The translations under genes and the position numbers were made by a program. Source: DAOSXA01 sp964526835 (GTDB lineage: Bacteria > Zixibacteria > MSB-5A5 > GN15 > FEB-12). From it: DNA of 64,000 nucleotides. The stretch is from contig CAZGMK010000016.1 of assembly GCA_964526835.1 (NCBI GenBank), forward strand, positions 1-64,000, read 5' to 3'. Position 1 is the first letter of the stretch; the number at the start of each line of letters is the position of its first letter. Below are positions 43,363-52,384 of the stretch, piece after piece. The notes under the pieces were generated by a model. That model saw only the letters and a program-made list of their open reading frames with translations, did not search any database and was not told the DNA's origin.

Positions 43363-44037
43363 TCAACCGGCCTTCATCGAACCGATCAGCACGAATCCTC
43401 CGATCAGCAACAACACAAACGCAATCGCCAGCCAGTTGAACCAGCGGTCGATGAAGACTTCAATCCGCTTACCATAGCGTTTGTACAGAAGACCGATCAC
43501 ACCTGCGACCACAAAGAACCGCAGGGAGCGGCTGATCGCCGAAGCCAGCAGGAAAGGCCCGAAACTCATCTGGAAAAAGCCGGCGGCGATAGTGAAGACC
43601 TTGTACGGAATCGGCGTGAATCCGGCCACCCCGACCGCCCACGGTCCGACCTTGAGCCCCCAGACCTCTTTTTCATCAAACCAGTACTGCGCCACGCGCA
43701 GCATCTGGTCGGGATCTCCGCCGGAGATGGCGGCAGTGAGATCGAGGATCGACTGCCCGATCAACTCGAAAGCGAATAGACCGATAACGTAGCCGATCGC
43801 CCCGCCCACCACCGAACCCAGCGAGCAGATCAGTGCGAATTGCTTCCACTTCCAGTAGGCGCCCATGCAGAGCGCAATAAGGAGGGCATCGGGGGGAACC
43901 GGGAAGAATGAGGCTTCGGCCAGAGCCAGTACGAACAAGGCTGTCAGGGCATGCGGCGAGGCGCCCCAGCTCAGGACCCAGTCGTATAGCATCCGCGACC
44001 ATCGCAGGGGAGCGCTAATGATTGCTGTTATTGCCAT
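43363..44037 (-). CDS. YqaA/DedA-type membrane protein (VTT domain)
   Basis: 224 residues, about five membrane helices. Signatures: FVLALAEASFFPVPPDALLIALCMG near the N-terminus and GPWAVGVAGFTPIPYKVFTIAAG mid-protein, the two re-entrant loops of the VTT/DedA family. Related proteins move or scramble lipids such as undecaprenyl phosphate. The GxxxP-PxK pattern favours the YqaA branch. It overlaps the CNNM gene by 23 bases. Confidence 0.88.
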   Translation of the reverse strand: MAITAIISAPLRWSRMLYDWVLSWGASPHALTALFVLALAEASFFPVPPDALLIALCMGAYWKWKQFALICSLGSVVGGAIGYVIGLFAFELIGQSILDLTAAISGGDPDQMLRVAQYWFDEKEVWGLKVGPWAVGVAGFTPIPYKVFTIAAGFFQMSFGPFLLASAISRSLRFFVVAGVIGLLYKRYGKRIEVFIDRWFNWLAIAFVLLLIGGFVLIGSMKAG

Positions 44038-45340
44038 CGACGGGATCGATCTTTTCGAGTTTAAGGCGAACCAGGCGGTGCCCGGTCTTCTCCAGAACCG
44101 TTATGCGCATGTCGGAAATATCGACTGTTTCGCTCTTGTCCGGCACTCTCCCGAGACGGTCGCCGATCAGACCGGCCAGGGTATCGACTTTCTCCTGCGG
44201 CAGGTGGCTGCGCATCAGTTCGTTTACCGCTCCCGGCCAGACCGAACCGTCGGCGAACGCCACGTTGTCAGAGTGCTTGACCAGCTCAGCCGATCCCTGT
44301 TCATTCTCTTCCTGAATCTCACCGACCAATTCCTCCAGGATATCGTGCAGCGTGATGATCCCGGCAGTACCGCCGTATTCGTCGAGGACTATAGCCATTC
44401 GCTGGCGTCGTCGCTGGAAGTCCCACATCAACTGCGAGAGCGGCATCGAGTCGGGCACGAAATGCACTTTGCGGATGAGGTCTTTCAACACGATCAGCTC
44501 AGGGTCGAGCCTGTTCATGACCAAATCCTTGGCGTACAGGACACCCACGACATTGTCGATTGTCTTGTCGAAAACCGGATAGCGAGTGAAGCCCTCGTCG
44601 ATGGCCAGTCTGATGACATCCTCGGCGGGAGTGCGCAATTCGATGCCGACGACATCGGTGCGCGGCGTCATGGCCCGCCTGGCCGTCGAGTCGGCGAAGT
44701 CAAAGACGGCCCTGACCAGCCGCTCTTCGGTTTCGTCGAAGACACCCTTCTCCCTGCCCTCGAAGATCATGAGGTTGATTTCATCCTCACTGACCGAGTG
44801 ACGGCTCTCGTCCGGCTTAACTCCCATCAATCGCACCATCAGGTTGGCCGTGGACGACAGCACCCTGGCCGGAACCGATGCCAGCATCGTGAACAGAGTC
44901 ATGGGCCGGGCGACCGACCGGGCGAATCTTTCGGGGTTGGACAGCGCCAGATACTTGGGCATAAGTTCACCGACCACCACGGCGATGCCGGTAATCAGAA
45001 CCGTAACGATCACTACGGACAGAACAGCGGAGGCCCGGGCGACGACTGCGATCGGTACGCGGGAGATCAACTCGCCGAGCGGCCCGACCAGAGTGGCGCC
45101 GCCGAATACTCCGGCGAGAGTGCCGACCAGCGTAATGCCGACCTGAATGGTGGCCAGAAAGTTGTCGGGGTTTTCATTCAGCCGCATCGCTCTCCGCGCG
45201 CCGCGTTTGCCCTGCTCAACCTTCTGCTGCAAACGAGAGCGGCGACTGGCAATAATCGAAAACTCGCTGAGGGCGAAAAACCCGTTGGCCAATATCAGCG
45301 CCAGGATCGCGGCCAGTTCCCACAGAAGATGACTACCCAT
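44015..45340 (-). CDS. CNNM/HlyC-CorC family transporter-like protein
   Basis: 441 residues. An N-terminal DUF21/CNNM membrane domain (about 1-190, four helices; IQVGITLVGTLAGVFGG) is followed by an acidic SEDEINLMIFEG linker, two CBS domains (about 215-335; EGFTRYPVFDKTIDNVVGVLYAKDL and MAIVLDEYGGTAGIITLHDILEELVGEI) and a C-terminal CorC_HlyC domain. CNNM proteins export or regulate Mg2+. CBS domains bind ATP-Mg. Translationally linked to the DedA-type gene. Confidence 0.92.
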   Translation of the reverse strand: MGSHLLWELAAILALILANGFFALSEFSIIASRRSRLQQKVEQGKRGARRAMRLNENPDNFLATIQVGITLVGTLAGVFGGATLVGPLGELISRVPIAVVARASAVLSVVIVTVLITGIAVVVGELMPKYLALSNPERFARSVARPMTLFTMLASVPARVLSSTANLMVRLMGVKPDESRHSVSEDEINLMIFEGREKGVFDETEERLVRAVFDFADSTARRAMTPRTDVVGIELRTPAEDVIRLAIDEGFTRYPVFDKTIDNVVGVLYAKDLVMNRLDPELIVLKDLIRKVHFVPDSMPLSQLMWDFQRRRQRMAIVLDEYGGTAGIITLHDILEELVGEIQEENEQGSAELVKHSDNVAFADGSVWPGAVNELMRSHLPQEKVDTLAGLIGDRLGRVPDKSETVDISDMRITVLEKTGHRLVRLKLEKIDPVDGNNSNH

Positions 45341-45392
45341 CTACCGGGTTCCCCCCGGCCTTGATGGGGATAATGGAACCGTATCGTCTGAT

Positions 45393-46268
45393 TCAATTAG
45401 CAACATAGCTCTGATACGGGACTCGTTGGGCCAGTTCCTTTAGCCTTTTAATGCGCTTTTCCACCGGCGGATGGGTCGAGAAGAGACTCGTCATCCCGCG
45501 CCCGGAAAGCGGATTCGCTATCATAAGATTGGCCGTCGCCGGACGCGAGTCAAGGTTCAGACGAACCGGCGCCCGGTGCAGTTTGTTCAGCGCCGAAGCC
45601 AGCGGCAGGTACTTGCCGGTGATTCGTCCTCCCTCGGCATCGGCCTTGAACTCCCGCTGGCGCGAGATTGCCATCTGGATAATCATGGCCATCAGCGGAG
45701 CAACTATGGCGGTCACCAACAGGGCGATTCCGCCCCCGCCGCCGCGGTCGTCTCGGCCGCCGAGGCCTCCGAACAGAGCACCCCAGCGGGCGATACTGGC
45801 CAGGATACCGATCGCCCCGGCGAAGGTGGCCGCGATGGTCCCGATGAGCATATCGCGATTCTGTATATGGGCCACTTCATGGCCGATGACACCCTCGAGC
45901 TCGTCGTCATCGAGAATCTCCATAATACCCTCGGTGACCGCCACGACGGCGTTCTCATAATTACGGCCGGTAGCGAAAGCGTTCGGCGCTTTGCTCGGCA
46001 CCACGCATATTTTCGGCACTGAAATTCCCGCCTTGGTCGCCACCGATTTGACTATGCGCCATAGTCTCGGATGGTCCGCCTCGCTCACCGGGCGCGCCTT
46101 GTACAGTCGAAGGACCATCTTGTCCGAGTACCAGTATGAGAAGAAGTTCAACCCGGCGGCCAGAAGGAAGGCGATGACAAGACCATGCTGTCCTCCCACA
46201 ACATAACCGAGGCCCATGAAAAGGACCATCAACAGCGTCATGAGAAGTACGATCTTAATCGCATTCAT
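45393..46268 (-). CDS. htpX: Membrane zinc protease HtpX
   Basis: 291 residues. Two N-terminal helices (about 5-45), the catalytic HEVAH at 130-134 in GVIGHEVAHIQNRD, two more helices (about 150-200), and the third zinc ligand in REFKADAEGG. HtpX degrades misfolded inner-membrane proteins with FtsH. Length is normal for the family. Confidence 0.95.
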   Translation of the reverse strand: MNAIKIVLLMTLLMVLFMGLGYVVGGQHGLVIAFLLAAGLNFFSYWYSDKMVLRLYKARPVSEADHPRLWRIVKSVATKAGISVPKICVVPSKAPNAFATGRNYENAVVAVTEGIMEILDDDELEGVIGHEVAHIQNRDMLIGTIAATFAGAIGILASIARWGALFGGLGGRDDRGGGGGIALLVTAIVAPLMAMIIQMAISRQREFKADAEGGRITGKYLPLASALNKLHRAPVRLNLDSRPATANLMIANPLSGRGMTSLFSTHPPVEKRIKRLKELAQRVPYQSYVAN

Positions 46269-46428
46269 ATCATAGTGCTCCCGAGCTGTAATCTACAGCT
46301 CTGCGAAGATTGCTGTCAAAATCCCGTGTCTCAACTCATATATTCGCGAAAGGGCGTTCCGGTTCCCTGAGCCTGGAAAACTCTGTCGGATCAAACAACT
46401 TCTATTCGGAACCGAGGCCTTTTCAGGC

Positions 46429-48735
46429 TCAGCGACTTCGCCTCTTCTTGGTCCGTCCAAAACTCTGTTCCTCGATGGAGAAGCTATCGGGAACCGTCTT
46501 GAGGTCCTCGTCTTCACCCTTGTCAATTCGTTCTTCAGAGTTGTTTCCCGGTTCTCCGGGTTCCTGTTCCGAGCCACTCTTGACGCCCCAGCCGCGCCTG
46601 TGCTTGGTGCGTCCGTACTCGATCGGTCCCGACGGCGTCTCCTGAGCCGCCGGCTCGGCTTCTTTCTCGGCGGCCTGGGGTTCTTCCCGCTGCGACTCAG
46701 CCTTCCGCGGCCGATCCTTATCCTGGTCCTTGTCCCAGTCCTCGGTCGAGAAGTCGATCTGCGGACGGTCCTCGCGGTCCTCGACATCCTGCTTCTCATC
46801 AAGCTGTTTCATCTGTCCCTGCAACCTGGCCCGCTCGCGTTCCATCAGATCGGGGCCGAGTTCGACGGATTCAGGCACACTCCGGTCATCGCGGTGGCTC
46901 GACGGCGGCGGTTGTTTCGATTCGGTCGCTGGCGAGTGCTGGCCTCGCGCAACATGTGGCAGGGTCTGCCTGGAGTGGTGCGGCTCGCTGGCCCGAGGAC
47001 TTCGGTTTCGATCTTCCGACGTTTGCTTCGAGGGAGCTCGATCCGTTCGCTTTGTATCACCACCGGTGGGCCTGCTATCACTAGTGGTCTTGCGACTGTC
47101 GATCACCTCGTCGGCCATCCGTTCCGGCGTGGCCTCGAGGTCGACAATATTATCCTGTTTCAGGTCGAACGGGCCTTTTCCCTGCTGCTCCTCGTGACGC
47201 GCTTCCCGACGACTTTCGCGCTGATCGTCACGCCGGCGCGGCTGACGGCGACGATCGGCTCGATCGCTTGTCCGGCTGTCTCGCTGGCGGCGGTCACTGC
47301 TCCCGCGACGGTCGGGGCGGCCGGTCCGCTCTTTGTCGGGACGCTCCGGTTTGCGCGAGCCCCGATCGCGGCTGTCACGATCGCTTCTGCGGGCCGAGCG
47401 GCGATCATCGGGAGCGCTCCGTCTGGTGGGCTTGTCCTGGCGCGAGCGCTGGTCTTGCTTTGACTTGTCATCGGGCTTGCGACCCTTTGGCCGATCGGGT
47501 TTGCTGCGGCTGCTCCGGGTAAGGCGCCCGGCCACTACCGAGGCGCCGACGGCGTCGGACCAGACATCCGCCGCATTGCGGACGCGCTCGGTCAGCCAGT
47601 CGGTAGCCGCAATCAGCGCCAGCGCGCCAAAGGCGGCCTCGGGCATTCCGGCCAGGTCGAAGACGACGGCGATGATCAACAAACCGGCTCCGGGAACTCC
47701 GGCGGTCACAAAGGAGGCCACGAGTGCTCCGCCCAAAATGACCAACACCTGTCCGAAACCCAGGCTTAGCCCGATTGACTGGGCCGCGAAGAAGGCGCCC
47801 ATGACTGTCCACATGGCCGTGGCATTAAGGTTCATCGTGGCGCCCAGCGGGAGAACCGCCGAGGCCGCTCTATTATCGACTCGCAGGTCGCCCACCACTC
47901 CATGGAAGGTAGCCGGTAGCGTGGCAGTCGGCGAATTGGTGGCCATCACCGTACCGAAGGCCGGGAGCAACTTGACGAAGTACTCTCCAACGGGACGATT
48001 GCCCCAGAGCTTGAGCGCCAGGGGCAGAACCACGACGGCATGGATCAGGAGGCCGATGGCCAGACAGAGAAGAAACGCTCCCATTCGCAGGAACTCATCC
48101 CCGGGATTGACGCCGCTGCGCGCTGCAGTCGCGGCAATGAGGAAAAAGAGACCGATCGGGGCGGCATACATTACCCACTGAACCATAATCATTATGGCGT
48201 CGGAAAAACTCCGGAAGAAGTCCAGCACCGGCCGCCGTCTCGGTCCCATTACGGCCAGGACCGCCCCCAGGAGAAGCGAGAAGAAGATAAGAGCGAAATA
48301 CCTGCCTCCGGTCAGTACGACCAGGGGATTCCCGGGGAAGAGGGTGGAGACGATATCGCCCGTGGAGACCACTCGGGCCTGACGCACCGCCTCAGGCGCG
48401 GCCAGGCCGCTGCTGTCGACACCGTTACCCGGCCCGACGACATTGACCACGACAAGGCCGATAACAATGGCCACGGCCGTGGTGGCTGCGAAATAGACGA
48501 GGGTAGTGCCCAGAGTGCGGCCCACCCGTTGCCGGGTCATCAGAGATCCGATCCCCAGCACAACGGAGACCACGATCAGTGGCAGGACCACCAGGCGCAA
48601 GGCCGCCAGAAACAGCTCACCAATGAAGGCGGTGGCTGAACTGAAGCCGGGGGCGAAATAGCCCACGAAGGCGCCGGCGATAAGGCCGATCACGGTTCCG
48701 ACTGTGATGTACAACGATGCTTTGGAAGTCATCAT
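46429..48735 (-). CDS. Dicarboxylate/Na+ symporter with a 366-residue charged disordered tail
   Basis: 768 residues. Residues 1-402 are a sodium:dicarboxylate symporter (SDF/glutamate carrier): eight or so helices, the re-entrant TNSPTATLP (267-275) in place of the SSSAATLP seen in well-studied members, and PLGATMNLNATAM where NMDGT is common. Residues 403-768 are extremely rich in Arg, Asp, Ser and Lys and must be disordered. The tail includes a less basic block (LDLKQDNIVDLEATPERMADEV-like) and two copies of a (Y/F)GRTK(H/K)R motif near 709 and at the C-terminus. The transporter ends facing the cytoplasm, so the tail is likely cytoplasmic. Confidence 0.85.
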   Translation of the reverse strand: MMTSKASLYITVGTVIGLIAGAFVGYFAPGFSSATAFIGELFLAALRLVVLPLIVVSVVLGIGSLMTRQRVGRTLGTTLVYFAATTAVAIVIGLVVVNVVGPGNGVDSSGLAAPEAVRQARVVSTGDIVSTLFPGNPLVVLTGGRYFALIFFSLLLGAVLAVMGPRRRPVLDFFRSFSDAIMIMVQWVMYAAPIGLFFLIAATAARSGVNPGDEFLRMGAFLLCLAIGLLIHAVVVLPLALKLWGNRPVGEYFVKLLPAFGTVMATNSPTATLPATFHGVVGDLRVDNRAASAVLPLGATMNLNATAMWTVMGAFFAAQSIGLSLGFGQVLVILGGALVASFVTAGVPGAGLLIIAVVFDLAGMPEAAFGALALIAATDWLTERVRNAADVWSDAVGASVVAGRLTRSSRSKPDRPKGRKPDDKSKQDQRSRQDKPTRRSAPDDRRSARRSDRDSRDRGSRKPERPDKERTGRPDRRGSSDRRQRDSRTSDRADRRRQPRRRDDQRESRREARHEEQQGKGPFDLKQDNIVDLEATPERMADEVIDSRKTTSDSRPTGGDTKRTDRAPSKQTSEDRNRSPRASEPHHSRQTLPHVARGQHSPATESKQPPPSSHRDDRSVPESVELGPDLMERERARLQGQMKQLDEKQDVEDREDRPQIDFSTEDWDKDQDKDRPRKAESQREEPQAAEKEAEPAAQETPSGPIEYGRTKHRRGWGVKSGSEQEPGEPGNNSEERIDKGEDEDLKTVPDSFSIEEQSFGRTKKRRSR

Positions 48736-48751
48736 TCCCCAACTAACACTT

Positions 48752-48805
48752 AACCGTCTCGCCTTCTGGCAAGGGCCGGCGAGAAGCAGACAAGGAAAGA
48801 CGGTT
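48752..48805 (-). promoter_or_regulatory. Structured leader before the symporter gene
   Basis: In the symporter mRNA, AACCGTCT pairs with AGACGGTT (48798-48805 with 48752-48759), and nested CTCGCC/GGCGAG (48778-48783 with 48758-48763) competes for two shared bases. It lies 17 bases before the ATG, so it could affect translation. Confidence 0.35.
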
Positions 48806-49245
48806 GTCGCTGTTTACGTGCCAGTTAAATCAAACCTCGCCGGCATGGTTTGATCGCGACCCGAGGGCCGCACGTTACATAGTTGGCGGCCACATGCCAC
48901 CGGTTTTCCATCGCGCCCGACTCAAGAAGACCACACAAGCCACGGAGCTCGGCGCAAGTAATTGCCGCTTCTTCGGTTATGAGCTTTGCGGCATAATCAA
49001 TTATTATAGCCCGAATTTTCGAATCTGGCAAGGAAAAACGGATATCGGCCAGGAATCATCTTAACCCCGTTCGGCCCCAGAGCACGGCCACGAACCTGCG
49101 TGTCGAGCCATGCGGTCGAGGCCGGATCCCGACCGACGAGAATCGCGAGGCGGAGGCGTCACGTCCGCAGCCCCAGTGGGCTTCCGGCCGCCCGGCCAAT
49201 CAACCGGGACACTCCAATCATGGAGGGAACAACACTACATAGGGT

Positions 49246-49273
49246 TTGACAATAGCGTCTGGGAGCGTATATT
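49246..49273 (+). promoter_or_regulatory. Sigma-70-type promoter of the five-gene membrane operon
   Basis: TTGACA (49246-49251), a 16-base spacer and TATATT (49268-49273). The predicted +1 is near 49280, only two bases before the ATG at 49282, implying a nearly leaderless mRNA; the GAGG at 49274-49277 would then lie outside the transcript. Confidence 0.65.
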
Positions 49274-49281
49274 GAGGCCCA

Positions 49282-50166
49282 ATGACCCGGAAACTTCAAG
49301 ACTGTGCCCGACGCATCCTGGCGCCGGCAGCGATTCTGGCCCTAATCGATGTTGGAGTAGCGGTTGCCCAGGAGGTCGGAGAACCCAGTTCGATCTTCCT
49401 GTGGAATCGACTCAACGCGTTGATCCTGGTGATCGTCTTCTCCGGCGCCGTGCTTCTGTACACACGCTGGGCGCGGTCGGGCAAGCCGCTGTTCCTGAGG
49501 AAGATTCCAGGGCTTGATGCCATTGAAGAAGCGGTCGGACGGGCCACCGAGATGGGCCGGCCGGTCTTGTTCGTGCCGGGTATCGACGAACTCGACCAGA
49601 TCGACACTATCGCCGGCATCTCCATCCTCGGTCGAGTCGCCAGGATTGTCGCCCGGTACGAGACTCCCCTCACGGTTCCGGTTCGCTACCCGTTGGTACT
49701 GGCCGCCGGACAGGAAGTGGTGCAACAAGCCTACCTCGAAGAGGGACGTCCCGACGCCCTCGAGAAGGACACCGTACGCTATGTGGCGGGCGAGCAGTTT
49801 GCATTCACCGCCAATGTCAACGGCTACATGATGCGCGAGCGGCCCGCAACCAATATCTTCATGGGCGCCTTCTATGCCGAATCGCTGCTGCTGGCGGAGA
49901 CAGGCAATGCCGCCGGATCGATCCAGATCGCCGGTACGGCCCGCCCGGAGCAGCTTCCGTTCTTCATTGCCGCGTGCGATTACACCCTGATGGGCGAAGA
50001 GTTGTTTGCCGCCTCGGCCTACCTGTCGCGTGAGCCGATCATGACCGGCGGCCTGAAAGGTCAGGACTTCGCGAAGATACTGATAGTTCTGGCCATAATT
50101 ATCGGTGTGGTGCTAATGACTTTCGGCTGGGGCGATACCTACATTGAGTGGTTCAGATCGATTTGA
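49282..50166 (+). CDS. DUF6754-like membrane protein, first gene of unknown operon
   Basis: 294 residues. A signal-like segment (APAAILALIDVGVAVAQ) and a membrane helix (about 42-62) lead to a soluble domain (about 75-260), followed by a C-terminal helix (ILIVLAIIIGVVLMTFGW). The soluble part has an ordered alpha/beta pattern: GLDAIEEAVGRATEMGRPVLFVPG, then TVPVRYPLVLAAGQEVVQQAYLEEGRPDAL and ALETGNAAGSIQIAGT-like Ala/Gly turns. It resembles proteins annotated DUF6754; no biochemical role is known. The strand order looks like a receiver or Rossmann fold held at the membrane. Confidence 0.7.
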   Translation: MTRKLQDCARRILAPAAILALIDVGVAVAQEVGEPSSIFLWNRLNALILVIVFSGAVLLYTRWARSGKPLFLRKIPGLDAIEEAVGRATEMGRPVLFVPGIDELDQIDTIAGISILGRVARIVARYETPLTVPVRYPLVLAAGQEVVQQAYLEEGRPDALEKDTVRYVAGEQFAFTANVNGYMMRERPATNIFMGAFYAESLLLAETGNAAGSIQIAGTARPEQLPFFIAACDYTLMGEELFAASAYLSREPIMTGGLKGQDFAKILIVLAIIIGVVLMTFGWGDTYIEWFRSI

Positions 50167-50194
50167 TGGTAATGATGGAGACTGACGCCCGAGG

Positions 50195-50860
50195 ATGCTG
50201 AAGACCAATATACCCATAGCGGTTTCCTTCGTGGCCGGACTGGCCATGGTAGTATCGTTCTTCTTCAACGAGCGTGCGACCTTCGTCGGCGCCATCCAGC
50301 AGGAGCTTCTGAGTTGGATGATCATCGTCGGTGGATTCACCCTTCTGCTGGGAGTTGTCTCGATCACTCGAGTCAATCTGGCCACGGTCAAGAAGCGCAA
50401 GGAAGGCTGGTTCTACAGCGTCCTGACGCTGTTGTCGATCCTGGCCATGTCCGCTCCGGCGGTCCTGCCCAATTCCTGGTCGCCCTTGTTTGGGCGCGGC
50501 CCCGGCTCGGTCTACGACTGGCTGTTCAACTACATGCAGGCCCCGATGATGGCGACGATGTTCGCCACCCTGGCCTTCTACATCGCCTCGGCCGCCTACC
50601 GGGCTTTTCGGGCCCGCAGCGCCGAGGCCACTCTACTGCTCATCACGGCCACGGCCATCATGCTGTGGCGAGTACCGATGGGTGAGGCGATGCTGAATCA
50701 GCTGCCTGGCGATGTCTCGACGTTTCTGAACGACTTCATCATGAACGGTGTCAACCGCTCGGTGCAAAGCGGTATCATAATCGGCGCCGGTCTGGGCGCG
50801 GCGGCCATGTCGTTGCGAATTATCCTGGGCATCGAGCGTACCTATATGGGGAAGGGATAG
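50195..50860 (+). CDS. Polytopic membrane protein of unknown operon (gene 2)
   Basis: 221 residues with about six hydrophobic helices: near 8-24, 38-58, 76-96, 118-136, 146-160 and 190-210. A conserved-looking cytoplasmic loop reads RVNLATVKKRKEGW. GAGG directly abuts the ATG, so translation may depend on re-initiation from gene 1, which stops 28 bases earlier. No family is recognised. Confidence 0.75.
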   Translation: MLKTNIPIAVSFVAGLAMVVSFFFNERATFVGAIQQELLSWMIIVGGFTLLLGVVSITRVNLATVKKRKEGWFYSVLTLLSILAMSAPAVLPNSWSPLFGRGPGSVYDWLFNYMQAPMMATMFATLAFYIASAAYRAFRARSAEATLLLITATAIMLWRVPMGEAMLNQLPGDVSTFLNDFIMNGVNRSVQSGIIIGAGLGAAAMSLRIILGIERTYMGKG

Positions 50861-50863
50861 ATT

Positions 50864-51700
50864 GTGACGGTCTACGAAAGGCTGCAGCAAATCGATCGTC
50901 GCTGGGTATACGCCCTTGTCTGGCTGGCGGTCTTGCTGCCGTTTATCCTGCCGGTCAAGTTCCCCGTGAGCGTATCCCCGGAGGCCCGGGCCACCTATGA
51001 GGCGGTCGAAGCGCTGCCCGATTCTTCGGTAGTGATGCTGGTATTCGACTACTACCCGTCGACCATGGCCGAGACCGAGCCTATGGCGGTAGCGGCGGCG
51101 CGTCACTTCTTTCGGAAGAACTGCAAAATTATCACGCTGTCGAACATCCCCCTGGGGGGGCCCTCGATGGCCGAGAAGGTAACCCGGATGGTAGCCGACG
51201 AATACAACAAACAGTATGGTGTCGACTTCGTCAACCTGGGCTACAAGTACGGCTATGTATCCGTCCTGAAAGGGATGGGGTTGTCGATCGAGTCGATCTT
51301 CCCCACCGACAACAACGGCGCTCCGCTTTCGCTGCTTCCCCTGATGGATTCCGTCAAGGACTACAGCGATGTAGCGTTCATTTTCGAAATAGCCGACAAT
51401 GCCACCGCCGACTACTGGATAAGCATTGTCAACGCCGGATACGGAGTTCCGATGGCGGTCGGCATGACGGCGGTCATGGCTCCAAAGTTTTACAGTTTCC
51501 TGGGCGCCGGTCAGATTGTCGGGCTGCTCGGCGGAATGAAGGGCGCCGCTGAGTACGAGATACTGATCGGACAGGAAGACGCCGCTTTCCGGGGCATGGA
51601 TGTCCAGTCGATGGTTCATTTCCTGATTATCTTCCTGGTGATCGTGGGAAATCTCGGATTCTTCCTGAGCGGCCGTCACAAGAGGAAGATCAAGGTATGA
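50864..51700 (+). CDS. Membrane-anchored Rossmann-like protein of unknown operon (gene 3)
   Basis: 278 residues from GTG 50864. One N-terminal membrane helix (about 14-32), a soluble domain (about 40-240) and a C-terminal helix (about 248-270) before a basic RHKRKIKV end. The soluble domain alternates strands and helices: SSVVMLVFDYYPST, KIITLSNIPLGGPSMAEKVTRMV, DFVNLGYKYGYVSVLKGMG and DVAFIFEIADNATADYWI. It looks like a sugar- or nucleotide-binding Rossmann fold. The flanking helices place the domain on the far side of the membrane from its C-terminal tail, or not, depending on topology. Unknown function. Confidence 0.75.
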   Translation: MTVYERLQQIDRRWVYALVWLAVLLPFILPVKFPVSVSPEARATYEAVEALPDSSVVMLVFDYYPSTMAETEPMAVAAARHFFRKNCKIITLSNIPLGGPSMAEKVTRMVADEYNKQYGVDFVNLGYKYGYVSVLKGMGLSIESIFPTDNNGAPLSLLPLMDSVKDYSDVAFIFEIADNATADYWISIVNAGYGVPMAVGMTAVMAPKFYSFLGAGQIVGLLGGMKGAAEYEILIGQEDAAFRGMDVQSMVHFLIIFLVIVGNLGFFLSGRHKRKIKV

Positions 51701-52332
51701 ACTGGGTTGACCTGATTCAGATCTGGCTGATGGCCTTCCTGACCCTGGCCCTGTTCAGCTTCCTGTTCAAGGACAATCCGTTCTACAAGGTGGCCGAGCA
51801 TATCTTCGCCGGGTTGACCGCCGGCTACCAGGTGGGTCTGATCTGGGATACGGTCATCCTGCAGAAGCTCTGGGACCCTATGCTGGCCGGCAAATGGTAT
51901 CTGTTCATTCCGGGAATTCTCGGCTTTCTTATGTTCTCACGGTTTTCGAGCAAATACTCCTGGCTGTCGCGCACGTCGCTGGCCTTCGTCATGGGTACGA
52001 CATCGGGGATTTTCCTGGTGAGCAGCCTTCACGGCTGGGTGTTGCCGCAGATGAAAGCCACGATGATGGGGCTTGGCGGGACCGACGGTTTCAGCTCTGC
52101 CATGCTTGCCATCGTTGTTGTGGTCGGCGTCATCTCGACGCTCATCTACTTCTACTTCTCGAAGGAGCACGTCGGCCTGCTCGGCGGCACCGCCAAGCTG
52201 GGCATCTGGTTTATCATGGTGGCCTTCGGGGCGCATTTCGGGTACACGGTCATGGGTCGAGTCTCGCTGCTGATCGGGCGAGTGCAGTTCCTCGTGGAGG
52301 ATTGGGTGGGCACGTTCGACTACATTCTTTGA
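51697..52332 (+). CDS. Polytopic membrane protein of unknown operon (gene 4)
   Basis: 211 residues, starting in an ATGA overlap with gene 3. About six membrane helices: near 8-24, 36-54, 69-82, 92-112, 130-152 and 165-185. Between helices are KDNPFYKVAEHIFAGLTAGYQ and SKEHVGLLGGTAKLG. The translational coupling suggests that genes 3 and 4 form a complex. No family is recognised. Confidence 0.75.
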   Translation: MNWVDLIQIWLMAFLTLALFSFLFKDNPFYKVAEHIFAGLTAGYQVGLIWDTVILQKLWDPMLAGKWYLFIPGILGFLMFSRFSSKYSWLSRTSLAFVMGTTSGIFLVSSLHGWVLPQMKATMMGLGGTDGFSSAMLAIVVVVGVISTLIYFYFSKEHVGLLGGTAKLGIWFIMVAFGAHFGYTVMGRVSLLIGRVQFLVEDWVGTFDYIL

Positions 52333-52384
52333 GTCCTGACGCAGCGGTGCAATTGGACATTACGATCTAAACATAGACGCAGTT

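Larger units (their letters stand above)
48736..49281. other. 546-base divergent intergenic region
   Basis: Lies between the minus-strand symporter and the plus-strand membrane operon. It holds the folded symporter leader (48752-48805) and the operon promoter (49246-49273). A minus-strand frame at 48825-49031 starts with TTG, has no ribosome site and is not called. Otherwise nothing is recognised. Confidence 0.5.

Noticed and set aside
48825..49031. 68-codon minus-strand frame
   Set aside because: It starts with TTG, has no ribosome site and no recognisable motif, though its first half looks protein-like.
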